Source: Rallus limicola (lineage: Eukaryota > Chordata > Aves > Gruiformes > Rallidae). From it: a DNA stretch of 64,000 nt. Location of the stretch: contig JAKCOZ010000007.1 of assembly GCA_022605955.1 (NCBI GenBank), forward strand, positions 36,992,991-37,056,990, written 5' to 3'. This document shows, piece after piece, positions 1 to 13,605 of this stretch. How positions within the stretch are numbered: position 1 is the stretch's first letter; each line of letters starts with the position of its first letter. The notes below the pieces were generated by a model. The model was not told the origin of the DNA. It did not search any database and was given only the letters and a program-made list of their open reading frames with translations. The position numbers and the translations under genes are program-made.

Positions 1-3000
1 TGGAGTCTATTTTCTAGCCCTAGAATAACGACAAATCTTGCAAGTGCTTTAAAAATGGATCAACACACAGAGGCAGGAATAGATGTAAATTTTAATTTAG
101 GGCAGCATTTTTTTATGTTATATTATTACACTCTTTCAGAGTAATTTTGGTGTTTTATGTTGTATTTAAAGTTCTACAGCTGTAACTTCCAAAGAAAAAA
201 GAAACCAATAAAAACCACAGCAATTCTTTGCCCTATCATCTGCTGTGATGTTTTTTTTTTAAAACCTGCTATTAGATGTCCAAGAAAAAAATAAGATTGT
301 GGGGGTAAATTTAATAAAAAATAATTGGAAAAACAAAATTGAGAAAACTAGGGGAAACAATAAAGAGAAATTGATGTTTCTTAACTATATAGTGCTTCCT
401 ATCAATGTGTCTCTCTTGTAACTTGTAAAGTTAATAATCAGAGTATGCGAAAAGAGCCTGGTCATTTTGTCATGACAATTTTCTTCATCTTGGTTAGTCA
501 AGAGCAAGTTTGAAGCTCTGAAAACCAGTTATGTATCAGTGGGCAGAAGATGTTTATTGTGTCTACCCACACAGACACATTCTTCCCATTCACAAAGAAT
601 GAGGACCTGCTGTTCCCAAGCACAAGGATGGCTCATCCTTGCTCCCAAAGAAGTGGGTGACAGTCTCTTAAGCTATGTTTTCCAGAACTGGGGAGTGTAC
701 TAGGAGGTATCTGTATCTATAAGACCTGGGCTGAGTTTAACCACTTTATCAGACACATCTATGTCATAGCTACTTAGGGTCCAACTGAATGTACCATCTA
801 ACACAGAGCCCCATAAAGTCCCACCAGCATAGTATGTGGGCTGAAGACAATTTCCCTATTGAACGCTTACATTTTGCAAAACTGGGCTAAAAAAAACCCC
901 AAAACTGATCATCTTAAAACCATATGGCCATGTATTACCTCATTCAGGGACAGGGTGCAATTCCTACAATTAATCTGTGGATGTCCATGTCAGTAAGCTG
1001 CCATGGGCTCCCATGCTAATCAAAGAAGTTTAGAAAAGTTTTAGACTTCTGGTCTAGTGAATCACACTCTAAGTACCATGGATTGTCAACTGTCTCTCTA
1101 CTAAATATGCAACCAGCTTCAGCAGAACCTATTGTAGGAATGGGATACTGTTGCTGAAACGAAAGGGCCCACAGTACTTCCTCATTCAGGTAACCAGTAT
1201 GGGACAGGAGTCTTGAGAAGCCCAGATCCTGATAGAATTGCAGACAGATATCATGCAGAATATCCTACAGCTTTGTACCTGAAAATCCTTATTAACTGGT
1301 GTCCAATTCACTTAGGGACCTGGTATTCAAAACTCGGTAGAACTATGTGAGGAGATATAGCACTTCTAGGATTTGTAGAGAGCAGAAATATAAAGCAAAA
1401 GAAGATTTTAACAATAGTCACTTTTTTATATGTGAAAGAGCTTAAAGATTTCTAAGGTGTCTGGTTGCTCTGAGTAAAAATGTAAAAATAGAGATGCCTT
1501 AAACATAAAGACTAGCACATGGCTGTAACTCAAGAGAGAGGTGAGGAAGTAGAAGCAGCAAATTTAAAGGAAAGTACTAATATTTTGTACAAATTCTTAA
1601 AGGGTTTTTTTCGCATTCCGTTCACCTCTGATGTTTTTCCTCTACTTTGATCCTTTGTTCTCTAGCTTCAGGTCTTAATTTTTGGTTACTTATGGATTAA
1701 ATGCTTTTTATTAGTTTGCTTATATGCCAATTTCCCTGTTTTAAAAAACAGTATTTTCTTTTCTGTAAAGCATAGTGTTTCTCATTGAAGTTTTCCTGCA
1801 AGTCAATGGCTTTTATTTTGGAGGGAAAATAACAGGTCCACAGTGCTTCAACTAAGATGATGCTGTAAGGAGAGCAGAAAGAGAGATTATAAAGCTTGCC
1901 ATATAGGAAGCATATGATTTGTCTTTTATAATGAATAATTTGATCTCTTTTCTTTCTTTGTTGCCATGGTATTCTTTTGTGACTTTATATGTGCTTTATG
2001 TAGAATCCATAGTCAGTAGATTTTTCTCAGGTTGGGAAGTTTTTGTTAATCTCTATATATTGCTGAAGCCTCCTCTTGTATTCAAATTTCAAGTTTGGGC
2101 ATCTTTAGGAATACACACTTTGGAAATAGTTGGTAACACATCAGATTTTATCAAAAATCATTGTCTTCAGAACAGATCCTCATGCTGTTGCACTGTCTTT
2201 TAAAAGCATATGAACAATGAAGCACTCACCTCTTCAAACGCTCCCAAAAAATCAATGAAAGAGCTGATTGGAATCCTCAACAGGAAGTTACCAAAGTTGT
2301 ACAGATAACAGCCATGTATTTTCCTGCTCCTTTTTTTCACTTAACAATAATAACAAAATGCCATGCCCCAGAAAATAAGGAGGACTAGAACAATTATGCC
2401 ACTTAACTGCACTGTTACAATGCTCATTTCTAAAGATGTGGAATGTTACCCAAATAAAAGACAAGAAATTAACACCAAAGTATCCAGTAGCCTTCTGGTA
2501 TGCTCCTTGCCTGGACTGTGAGTTCAAAGATTGCTGTAGAGTAAAAGACTGAATCCACACCTCCCGCAACGTAAATCAGTGCTGTGACCACACTAAAAAG
2601 TAGACACTGGCTGGGCTTCAGGTATTTCTTTTGTAAGATCTCAGCTGTCCTGAGAAGAAAAAGTCTTTGAAAATCCTACTTCAGGGCTTCCTATATGGCT
2701 AAGGACCTGAGCAGCATGTGAATGTCAACAGGCAGAAATTGGATGCCTTGGGGATTATACATTAAGTGAATGTGGCCCTGAATGTTTAAAAAGATAGCCT
2801 AGACTTCAGTGGTTTATAAGACTAGCATGGGTGGACAGCCAGTAGTGTGCAAAGGAGTGATGAGATTAATGTAGGGCCCAGCCAAAATTGCTAACCTGGA
2901 GGTGGCAGTCACTCACCGGCAGTGGCAGGCTGAAACCAAAGGGAGTCTTTGATTCTGTAATTGTTTCAGGGCATCAGTTTCCTAATATTGCTCTAGCTGT

Positions 3001-5310
3001 ACAGAGGACTTTGAGCTGCTCTTCCCCAGCTACCAGAGGACACAAAATCATGGGAACATAGCGGATCTCACTCCCCAGGGTGGTCAGTTCAGGACTTTGC
3101 AGCATATTGACTGAAAGCTTCAGTTTAAAGCTGAAGACTATTCTGACTAGTTGTTGCAAAATCCTATGGTGCAAGTAAAGGGACAGTCACCATTCCTCCT
3201 TGCAAGCCGTCATCCCTGCCAGATGTCAGATTTCATGGTCTGCAGTATGTCAACAAGGTCCAAGGCAAGATCTTTTAGGGGCTGTAGTCATAACTGTATT
3301 TCATGATTGGAAGGTGACTGCAATGGTTTTGTGTGGTGATCATAATTATTACTTTTGTAATTGACGCTGTCTCTGACCCATGGCACACTAATCCTACAGC
3401 AGCTTCAATGCCTGTTTTTGCACCCACTGCCAGGTTTGAATTGTGAGTCCCCTTTCCTTCCTGAACAGCCCGTGATGCTAAATTTGTGATGTCTTTTTCT
3501 GAGATGCTGCAAGAACACTCTGCCTCTCTCTTACTGTTCCTGTTATATTTTGATTCTTTCTGCATGTCCCAGAACTTCTTCACAACCAAATCACATATAA
3601 CAGAGATGCTCTTAGTTATTATTGTTCTCTGCATGGCAAAGAAAGGAAGCACAGCAGGTTCTGAGTGCTACTTTCAGATGTTCACAAGGGACATGGTAAA
3701 ATCTTTGCTTGCTGGCTTAATTGCTCCTGTGATCTTGTCTGATTGTTGTCATACCACTTGCTTTTCTCTGGAGCATTTCATACCGATGCTACAATTCATC
3801 CTGATTTCTTGTATGCTGAGAACTACATCTGCAACAGGACCTTTTTCACACTGGTGTCTCTGTTGAGACAACCATTAATTTGTCTATTTTTCTTTATGAT
3901 TGTTATTCAACTTTTTGTTAAACAGATGTGATAATCATACTGACAGTGCAGTGACGGGATTACACAAGTTTGATTAGTACATAATGAAAATTGCCTGTAA
4001 CATAAGTATTTTGCAATTATGTAAAAAGCACAATGCCATCTGGGTCCTGCTCATATTTCTCTCTTTTTTTTCTCTAATAAATGACAGCTACCAATAAAAT
4101 TTCACTCTGTAGTAAAATGTGAAGTACAGCAACAAGAATTTATAAAAGGTATTTTGTGTTTTCTCTGAGCATTTTAAGACTAAGAAATCAGTCCAGAAAA
4201 TGTTTAGCCTGCTGAGTAGTCCTTATTCACAGAAGGAGCCATTGACTTTAATAGGATGACCTATCTGATTAAAGATTATTTGCAAGAGCCAAATGTTTCC
4301 AGGTCTTGTAAAGAATGGGGAGGGATTGATTCTGACTCCTGCAGAATGCTCACTTCTTACCTTTCCTCCATTCATTTGATCTGTGAAAATACTGTAAATT
4401 GTAAATGCCAGGAGCCTGGCATCCTCTTGGCTCCATCCCTGTGACCTCACAGTAACATAGCTTTTTACCACTGAAACAAAGATCTTGGTTTCTCATGTCA
4501 GACACTCAGAAATAAGAAGTGAAGGCAACTAGCCAATCAAAGACCCTTTAAAACTTTGTTGTAAATAACCTGATGAGAAACCTGGTATGATCCAATGAAG
4601 GAACTGGGATTACCAGTGTTAACTGGATCTCAAACTGCAGCCATAGCCTCTGCAGGAAAGAGAAGTTTATCCAACTCCTTGTTAAAACACTGGGGGTTGA
4701 GAGCAGGAAGGTAATTATCCTTCTATAAATGTTGAAAATTGGATAAGAAATTCTGATACAAGAGTATGCTGGATTTGGGCTTTTATCTCGCAGAATGGTA
4801 TTCCTTAGGCACCAAAACACATAGTTAGAAAGGTTCTTGCAAGATTCATGTATCCATGCATGTATAATGAATTCAAACAAGAATTATATAAACCTCAACT
4901 AACTACTTTCATCTAAGTCCTGGAAGTCCTCTGTGCTTTCACAGTCAAAATGCTGTTTGCAATTACTTTGACTGGATGTAAAGTATGGCCTGTTTACATA
5001 CAGTAAAATAGCACAGTGTTCCTGTACAGCTATGGAGAGGGCTGTAAAGAACTTCTACTCATGGTGAGCGCTAGATAAAGTTGTTTGTGGTCCTCCAGGA
5101 ATATAGTGTTTTCATTTTCTATTGGGAAGATGGCACTGAGCACAGGGCCAGGAGATTATGAAAGGGTGTGGAAAAGGAAAGCCCAATCTCTGAGGTAGAA
5201 AAGGTCCAGCAGACAGGCTGGACTACCCCCTCGCCCAGACTCCAGGAGGTTCATCAGATGATAAGCTCTCCCCAATAATGAAGGGTTTATGTCAATACAC
5301 CTGGAGAATA
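1..5310. other. Intergenic, AT-rich, no gene seen
   Basis: Only short chance reading frames on both strands; none has recognisable protein motifs or paired splice signals. The part from 2,870 to 3,930 is less AT-rich and holds overlapping frames of about 125 codons on opposite strands. It may be a decayed repeat, but I could not assign it to a family. Confidence 0.6.
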
Positions 5311-5329
5311 CTTCATCTTCAAGTGAGGG

Positions 5330-5960
5330 AAATGACTGGAATAAGTTACACTCTGAAGTTTGAGCTTCAATATTATGATAGGTTTAAAAAAGAATTGAGG
5401 ATTATTTACATAAAGTAAACAGAAAATGAGATAAAATGCTAAATAGTTTACCACAGGTAGATAATGCTTGAATAATCAGCTATCTCCCTTTGATAGCATA
5501 ACCGATTACCCAGACAAAGGAAATGGACTAGATAAAATCTGTCTGAATTTAACTAAGGCATTATACATTGTGCCACATGGGAAAACACTAGTGAGGTAGA
5601 AAAATGGAAAATCAGTGTAACATCTGTAAGGTGGGAAGAAATTTATCCAAGGGTAGCTGATAATCAGCTGTACTCCAGCAGGGAGGCAACAGGCTGAAGA
5701 GAAGATCTTAAGGAAGTTCTCCAGGGTTCCTCCTCAGAAGCCATTCTTAATATTTTAATTACTGAACACAATATAAAAAGGCTACTGAAATTCTCCATTG
5801 ACCTGAAGTTGGGATAAACATAGACTGGGATTGTATGGATCCAGGGGACAGCTGGTTTGTCTGAGTCCTGTCACACTAGAAACAGGGTGATACTCACTTG
5901 TACTGACTGCAGGGTCAGATACTACTGACTAATAAGAAATATTTGTGGTATAAACTGGAA
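5330..5960 (+). repeat. Ancient CR1 LINE fragment (reverse transcriptase part)
   Basis: The stretch 5,520-5,810 reads, with frame breaks, like the middle and late part of a CR1 reverse transcriptase. There is a 'sKAfdtvPHGK'-like segment near 5,555-5,585, a segment like the 'gVPQGSvLGP' block near 5,715-5,745, and a following 'lFNlfItd'-like segment near 5,745-5,775. It is heavily mutated, with no open frame, so it is an old copy. Sequence just upstream (from about 5,330) and downstream (to about 5,960) probably belongs to the same element, but the edges are guesses. CR1 is the dominant LINE of birds and reptiles. The match is from memory of the family, not an alignment. Confidence 0.55.
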
Positions 5961-8900
5961 ATAAAGATCGAATCAGCTGGAAACCCTAGGAAAATGTAAA
6001 CGGAAACATTTTTTTCATCATTTTAACTTGTCAGTTCCTCTTAGAGAAGTGCTTTCAGGGGGATAGTGCAAGGAGGCGTAGGAAAGCATATAGATATTTC
6101 CTATTCAGGCTTTTGCAAATGAGAGAAGAGCTGGAAGTCAGAGGAAGGGAAAAAAGGTCATCTCAAACTGTCATTGTTGCTCTCAGTAGCTACATCTTGA
6201 TAGACAAGAGAAATGGTTTCTGCAAATGTGGGTAACAAAAGCCGGGAGAAAACTATTTAAGCCTTCAAGGTTCCCTCTTCCAGTGGTTGGGTGATGCTCT
6301 TCATCAGCATTTGCTCTGTGCTGGGAGTTCAGTGCAGCACTTCAGCCTGTCAGTGCCCACCTTTGATTTGTCTCACATAGTATCTCTGATTTGATGTCTT
6401 AGCCCCTCTCTGACACCTGAACAGCGACAATAAGTAAAGGCAAAACACTTGTTCATTTTTTAACTCTGAGTGTTGAAAGGACTTTCAGACTGTTTTCTTT
6501 TTCTGGAAGACATAATGAAATCTCTCACTTAAGTACTTGCTAGAGAACAGTTGTGTTTACAAGAAGTTCACAGGCACACAAAATAATTTCAAAAGCAATG
6601 TTAACCATTTCCAAAGTAAATTGCAAAAGTTACAAAAACAATAAGCATATCCTTTTTTTTTTTTTTAATTTGAAAGGAAGTTTTAATAATAATTAAGATA
6701 AATAACCTATTTATTAAAAACAAATCTGATTTGTCTAAACAAATGATTTAGTTCTGGGACTATTTCCAGTTTGCAAATTGTTTAAGTCCATACTAGTTTG
6801 ATAATTCTTGTTTGTATTAATCCTGTGGAAAACAAAATACAAGCATTTGTTTAATGAAATCATTATCACTAAACACTTTTCATCTGTTTAATGAAATTCA
6901 GAAATTCACAGATGGTTGTTCTCTTATACAGAAAATGCATGTTTAGCAGGAAGAATGTTTAGAAATAAATATAGTAATCAGTATTATAAATCTGTCTTTT
7001 TTGCAATAAAACTCAAACCCATTTTTTTCAAATATAGATATGGACTATCAGCTCAGAATAAAATTATTTATCTGTTCTGAAGAGTCCTCTTTAAAATTAA
7101 GACAGGAAATAATCTGCTTTTTGAAATAACAGATTAAAACAACCAAAAAAAAGCAGAACGCTATCCTGATCCAGTGGCTAGCAACTCTCCAGACTTCACA
7201 AATTGTTAGCTACCACATCGGCAATGAACTTTGGTGAGGCTGATAATTATACTGAGCAGCTATTCAGGATTACAACAGCAATAATTGTTATCTCTCATCC
7301 AAAACTGGTGTAAGTTTAGCTAGCCTTCACCACAAGTACATTTCTTTTGTTATGCAGAATATACAGCTTTGTAATTTTCTTCTGTAGCTTTTGCCTGCCT
7401 GTGGGCATTTACCCTTCACTGCCTGATTTTTTTCTCCTCCACTTTAGATGTTCTCAGTTATTTAACTGTTCCCATATGAAATTCTGGGTCTGCCTGAAGT
7501 CATGTCGTGTTGAACTGAAGATGAGATGTTAAAGCATGTGATTCAGCCATACAGCATAGCCTCACTCCTCTTCCACATCTGCAGAAGTTCTGGGGATAGA
7601 GCCTGACAAAGCGTCTACTAAATCAAATTGCTTCTCAACATTTTGTCCTTGGATTTGCTCTTCCCATATACAAGGACAGCAAGTAGGAGAATAACTAATA
7701 CAGGAAAGCAAGCTGGAAGGGAGCATTTACTTACGGGGATTAAAATGATACAACATAGTGACTTTGCAATCTGCACTTTAAAGTACCAGATGTCCCATTA
7801 CAGTAATCCCCTTAATTTAAAGGAATACACGTACGATTCCTTTTCTTCCTGCTTTGCTCTTGTTAATACATTCTTCTATTGCCTTCCTGCTGGAAAGGCC
7901 AAACTTTCCTGTCTATTTTCAGTTTGCTAACAATCTCAGCATGAAAACATACTGATCTCAAGTACTGCTTTATTCAAAAAATAAATGCCAGGTGAAAGGG
8001 ATGGTTTTATCAAAAACTTGGCAAGAACTGGCTGCATGAGACATGTAATTGCTTACAACGGGTGAAATTTTAATTCAGTAAACATAGATTTCGTCTTTTT
8101 CCATTTCACCACTTTGTGGAACTGGGATACGTGTCAGAATACTCTTCCAAGCAAACTACATGTAAATAATTTCACAAATACACTTCAAACATCCAGGTTG
8201 TAAATTGGCCAACCTCCAGAGATAACAGCCTGGAAGAGCTCTTAACTTTTACATTCAGATGGAGGAACAGATTTCCAGGTTTTTGTAGCTGATCTTTCTG
8301 CTTGTACATGGTTCAAATCCATGGCAAAATCTGCTATCAGTTCAGAGCAAGGCTGATGGAATGAAAAAGGAAATCTGAGCAGAGAGGAAGAGATAGAATA
8401 AGTTATGTAAAGAAGCCATCAGCTTTCAGCCCCAGGGAAAATGGGGAATATTATTATTGCAGCCAGATTTTTTATTGCTTTGCTATGGCAGCTTTCTGTG
8501 TCTGGAAAAATTCCTGTTGGAGGTAGCATAATTCCAGTTGCTGGACAGCCAGAGAGCAGGCAGCAGAAGTGAGAAACCCTGGAGCCAGAGATAAACCTGA
8601 CTTAATAGTTCTTCTCCCTGACTGAAAAGCACCTTCTCCTGAGGTGCTGAGAGAATTGGTGAGAGGGCGTGGAGGGCTTCTCCTTCCACTCTACAGGGGA
8701 GACCCACATGGTGAAAAAAAAAAAAAACAAACATTACAGAATCTGTCAGAAAAATTACAATCAGTGGGAAAAATTTTGATCCCTCACCAAGGAACTTCAC
8801 AGGACTTGCCCAAATCAAGGCAGCATTGGGGTACTTTTCTTGAGCAATGTAATTGGGGAATCAGAGAGGATAGGAGCTGCCACACTGGGATCGTTTATAT

Positions 8901-10564
8901 TTAGGGATAAAATTCACTTTCAGTCACAAGAGTGAAACCAGAGAACTTGGCCCTGCAAAGAAAACCCCAAACTGAAGGGCATTTTCTCCCCTCTACTGCA
9001 CGGTTAAATCTTTGAAAGCTTTCTATTTTCATCTAGCACAGATCCTTCTCAGGCTTATCCCTGCCCAACCTCCAAGCAACAACAAATCCAGATTATGTGT
9101 TAAAAACACGAAATGCTCAGTGTGTATGCATATTATATTTAAAAGAATTTTTCTTTCCTCATGTACCCCTTTGGGTCTTGTCTTCCCCCTCCTACCCCTC
9201 TCCACTACCACCCCCACCTAGGAAGCAAGACTATACTTTTTTCCCTTCTTTACACTTTCTGAAGACCCTAAACTCAGATCTCTTAGCATTGCCATGCATT
9301 TAATTTAGTTAAGCAAATTTAGTTTGTATCAGTTCGCTTGCTGTTCCTGCCAATGTACTGAGCCTGCTATTAGTTTACGGACTGTAGGAACAGCACTGAG
9401 GATTTAAGCTGGATGTACAGACAACAGAGGAATTTACAGCACTGGCAGACCCTTCTGTTTGTGCTGGACCGTGAGACATCAATCATTTCCAGAGGCTTTT
9501 GCCAAGAAGGTGAATGGCCAGATGTCTTATTTTGGTAAGTTTCTAATTATATCTAAACAGGGGAATAATCTTTCTCCAGCAGACATGAATCTCCTTCAGA
9601 AGCATCACCTCTAATTATGAAGCCCTACATAAGACAGGTCATGGGCTTTCAAAATGCCCACTCAGTTCATGTCCCACACCCAATAGACTGAACCAGTGAG
9701 ACTTAGCTGATGAGCACATTTATGGACTGAAGTTTACTCCATGACTTTTGATTCAAGTCAAAAACCCAAGTGTTTGTTTTGTTGAAATGTCTTCATTTTG
9801 AAGTAGGTTTACATCATGAATCACAGTGACTTCAACTTACAAGGCATCAGTTGGCTTTGTTTTAACATAAGATGCTTCTTCTGATCAATATATTTCAATG
9901 AGTCTGCTGTCATGGGACTGAAGATTGTAAACGCTCTGCACAATCTCACCATCTTCCCAGGAAAATGCCATAGTCAGATGCTGCAATATTAATGTTGAAA
10001 ATTATTGTTTTCTCATGTATTTTAAAATAACTTTAAAATAATGACACAAAGCCACAAAATAATGAAATAGAAAATTCCCAAATTTTCAAAATAGATTTTC
10101 AAAAAAAGTCCAGATATCAAATTTTTTAATTCCAAAATATCCTCCCAATAAAATATTTTGTTGCAGCTGATCCAATTTCAGACAAACAGCTTCAACCCAT
10201 TTTGCAGCAAAAATAAGGAAAAAAACCCTGATACTTTTGCCATCCCATACGCTGCAACTAACTACTCATTGAGCTTCCTTATTACACCCCTGTGAATGAA
10301 TGGAACTGTTTGATTCAGACACATGTTCAAGCAGAAAAGAGAGGCATCTTCACCACCCCATAACTGTTGTAATATTAATACCAATTTTATTGTTAAATGC
10401 ATTCACAAGCAGCTACCATTGTCAGAAGGAGAGCAAATTCAGCAGAGAGCTGATTCTAGCCTTTAGCCTCACTTGAATCTGCTGTCCCACACCTCTGAAT
10501 TGAAAAGCAATGCAAACAGGTTGGCTGCAACTGGGAGCAAGATGATGTAGCAAACAGAGTAAAT
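5961..10564. other. Intergenic, no gene seen
   Basis: AT-rich non-coding DNA. The part from 6,620 to 7,140 is especially A/T-rich, with poly-T/poly-A runs and several TAAT cores. A 12-base A run lies near 8,714-8,725. No reading frame resembles a known protein. Confidence 0.6.
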
Positions 10565-10565
10565 C

Positions 10566-11093
10566 ATAGAATCACAGAATTGTAGGGGTTGGAAGGGACC
10601 TCGAGAGATCATCGGGTCCAACCCCTCTGCCAAAGCAGCTCCCTAGATCATATTGCACAGGGAGGCATCCAGACGGGTCTTGAATATCTCCAGAGAAGGA
10701 GACTCCAGCATCCCTAGGCAGCCTGTCCCAGGGCTCTGTCACCCTCACTGTGAAAAAGTTCTTCCCCATGTTGGTGCGGAACTTCCTGTGCTCCAACTTG
10801 CAGCCATTGCCCCTTGTCCTGTCTCCACAGACCACTGAAAAGGGGCTGGCTGATTCCCCCTGCATCCCATGCTTAAGATAATCATAAACACTAATTAGGT
10901 CCCCCCTTAGTCTTCCCTTCTCAAGGCTGAACAGCCCCAGCTCACTCAGCCTTTCCTCATAGGGGAGATGCTCCAGGCCCTTAATCATCTTCGTAGCCCT
11001 TCTTTGGACTCTCTCCAGGAAATCCCTGTCCTTTTTATACCAAGGAGCCCAGAACTGGACACAATACTCCAGGTGGGGCCTGACCAGGGCAAA
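10566..11093 (-). repeat. CR1 LINE 3' region, minus orientation
   Basis: On the plus strand it begins with the reverse complement of the CR1 3' tail (ATAGAATCACAGAATTG near 10,566) and then runs backwards through the 3' UTR and the end of ORF2. It ends at about 11,093 in the segment reading 'GGAGCCCAGAACTGGACAC', a hallmark of the CR1 ORF2 end region in antisense. The 5' part is missing, as is usual for CR1, which is commonly 5'-truncated. It is one of the best preserved copies in the window. Confidence 0.93.
10572..10988 (-). pseudogene. CR1 ORF2 C-terminal remnant, open for 138 codons
   Basis: This frame stays open inside the minus-strand CR1. Its translation has the signature of the C-terminal end of CR1 ORF2: '[20 protein letters not shown]' at residues 4-23, then 'RLRGDLI' at about 26-32, '[10 protein letters not shown]' in the middle, 'FFTVRV' after it, and 'WDRLPR' after that. 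In intact CR1 this segment follows the reverse transcriptase domain. The catalytic RT and endonuclease parts are absent, so it cannot act in retrotransposition. It is not a host gene. It is open because the copy is fairly young, or by chance over the last part. Confidence 0.85.
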
Positions 11094-11654
11094 ATATTTT
11101 ACTAAACTTCATAGCTGAAATGCTGACATCACATAAATGTCAGGAGATAAAAATGGTAGTCAGGAGGGGAGAGAATAATATAAAAAGCAGATCCACTGAA
11201 AGCATAGTTTTAAAAGTGTGGTCTGAATTCAAGGGATAAATTTTCCCCACATATCTTCTTATAGAAAAAGTACTGGCATGACCTCATGAGTGATCTGATC
11301 AACAATGAGTGAGGCAAAGAAGACTGGAACTCATTGTTTGAGCTGTTACATAGATTCACCAAAAAATAGAGCAATAACAACAAAAAGCTTAATAGGAGAA
11401 GAAAGGGTTAATCATTTTACACCCCTGAGGTGGTGTTTAGGTGGTAAAAAATGAAAGGTCTTAAAGGTTTTCAACAGATTCCAGTGAAGAACCAAGAACT
11501 GGGTCTAGAACTTCCATATTCTCATATGTTCTCATTCTTCACTTATTGCTCAGACCATCTTTTATATACTTAACCTATAGAAAAAAGATTTTGTGAAGTT
11601 TTGGATAATGTGCACTGTAAAGAGCAAGCCTCGATGGGCATGGGTGAAACTTCT
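11094..11654. other. Spacer between two CR1 copies, no gene seen
   Basis: AT-rich non-repetitive sequence between two minus-strand CR1 fragments. Nothing recognisable. Confidence 0.6.
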
Positions 11655-11980
11655 CACAGAATCACAAGGTTGGAAAAGACCTTGGAAGATCATCAAGTCC
11701 AACCAATTCCAACCTAAGCTAAACCATATCCTTACGTACCCCATCTACCCACTTTTAAACACATCCAGTGATGGTGACTCAACCCCCTCCCTGGGCAGCC
11801 TGTTCTAGGCCCTAACAACTCTTTCAGTAAAAAATTTTTTTCTAATGTCCAGTCTGACCCTGCCCAGGCACAGCTTTGTGCCATTTCCCCTTGTCCTATC
11901 TCCTGTCACCTGGCTGAAGAGACCATTGCCCACCTGTCCACAACCTCCCTTCAGGAAGTTGTAGATGGTTCTTGACACAG
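11655..11980 (-). repeat. CR1 LINE 3' region, minus orientation
   Basis: Starts on the plus strand with CACAGAATCACAAGGTTGGA, the antisense CR1 3' end, followed by the antisense 3' UTR and the end of ORF2. The translated minus strand (residues about 35-90 of the frame at 11,805-12,077) holds 'DRTRGNG', '[14 protein letters not shown]', typical of the CR1 ORF2 C-terminus. The copy is 5'-truncated at about 11,975-11,985. It shares subfamily-specific wording with the copy at 32,457, notably the AACCTAAGCTAAACCATATC-type segment. Confidence 0.9.
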
Positions 11981-13605
11981 AGGTCCAGCACAACTGATTC
12001 ATTTTCTTGTTTACAAAACCTATTAATCTGTTGGTCATTTTCAAACAGAAACAAAAAACCCTACAAAGTAATGTCATGCATCAGGGTTGGTTTCATCTGT
12101 TTGTAGAGGTGTGCCTGCTCTTATAAAGTCATATACACCATATATTTAATTATATCTCTGTCCCAATTTACACAAGTTTCTTGGTCTGTTACAGCTATCT
12201 TTCTCAAAGTGGCTCCACATTTAGTTACTGATAGTGTTGCTGGATCACACTGAAATCTTCCTTTGGTGCTCTTTCTAATTAGTAAATGGGACTGTGTCAC
12301 AATGACTACGGAAGGACAATAATATATTCCCACAATAAAACCTTCCTTCTGCTTATTTTTCAAGCATCTCTCGTATATTTCCCCTTTTTCGTTCCTCAAG
12401 GATATCACTCCAAATGCAATCTAAGACATGATAGGATTTGTTCTTATGTTCAGTTGGCCTAATTTGATGAGTATTTTTGCCAGGATTCTTGTGATAGGAA
12501 TTAGATAGCCTTTGTGTAGCATGAAAGTCACAAGAAGGGAGGATTGTGAAAATAACAAAGAGCTTTTAACTGCAAGCTGAAAATAGAAACCACAGCACTT
12601 GACAATCTTTTGAGCAGAAGGGCTTTTTAAAAAAGAGCAGTTTGTAAAGGGAGAAACAGAGGAGGTCAAGCGACAAAGAACAGGTCTGTTACAGGGAAAG
12701 CAACTGAAAAGTGAACGTAGTGCACCGCAAAGCAAACAGTAAAGGAATTTGCTGACTCTAGAAATCCTTAACCAGTGACCCTGCAAAGAAGATTTTTGCC
12801 TTTCTCTTTTATTTTTTTTTTTTTTGGGGGTGGAAAATGAGAATTTCAGAGCATTCCAGTTTGCTGGTAGGCATATTCCAGTGTTTAAAATTACCCTTTA
12901 TATCCTTCACTTATTTTCCTTATCATGATTCAGCAAGGTGTTTCAGCACATGATGAATCCTTCTGCAATCAACTGAATGACATGCTTAAATTTTGGCAAC
13001 TATTTAAACACCTCAGTTAAATGAGGCCTTAAACGAGACTGTATATGTGACCAAGATAAGCTTTACATAGATATGCAAAGATGATGTATAATGGTCACAT
13101 CAGTTTCTGACATACTAATATACCTCCATGGACTTCAAAGAAGTCACATTGATTTATGCTGCTAAGGACGTGTCTCACTGTATATATCACATATATAAAC
13201 TGTACTTTTGATCTGTTCAATAAATACCACTTTTCAGATGACTGAAACACTACATCAGACAGTATAAAAGCAAGACTCTTTGACTAATAATCTATGACAA
13301 GGTCTAGAGCGGTGTTTTTTGAGCAAGCAAAGTCATATTTTAATATATTATTAGAAAGAAAATTTACACTTTTCCTTAATTTTTGAAGGGTTATATGCCA
13401 TTCATGTTACATGTTGTTATGATTGGAACACCCTACAGTTGAGAAATGTGATATTCCATCAAAGTGCAAGAGAAGCCAAGAGGATGCCAATAAATAAAAA
13501 TACAAATATAGCAACTGTTTATAAAACTGTGTTTGTGCCATGGTCTGTTGACAGAACAATTCTTGCTTTGTTCTATTATGAAGTTTTTAAACTAATGATA
13601 GCTTA
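11981..13605. other. Intergenic, no gene seen
   Basis: Non-coding sequence with a T13/G5 run near 12,812-12,830. The reading frames on the minus strand at 12,121-12,786 lack known motifs and look like chance. Confidence 0.6.

Noticed and set aside
10572..12077. Minus-strand frames of 138 and 90 codons as host genes
   Set aside because: Both lie inside CR1 elements and show the CR1 ORF2 C-terminal signature (DRTRGNG, FFT-RV).
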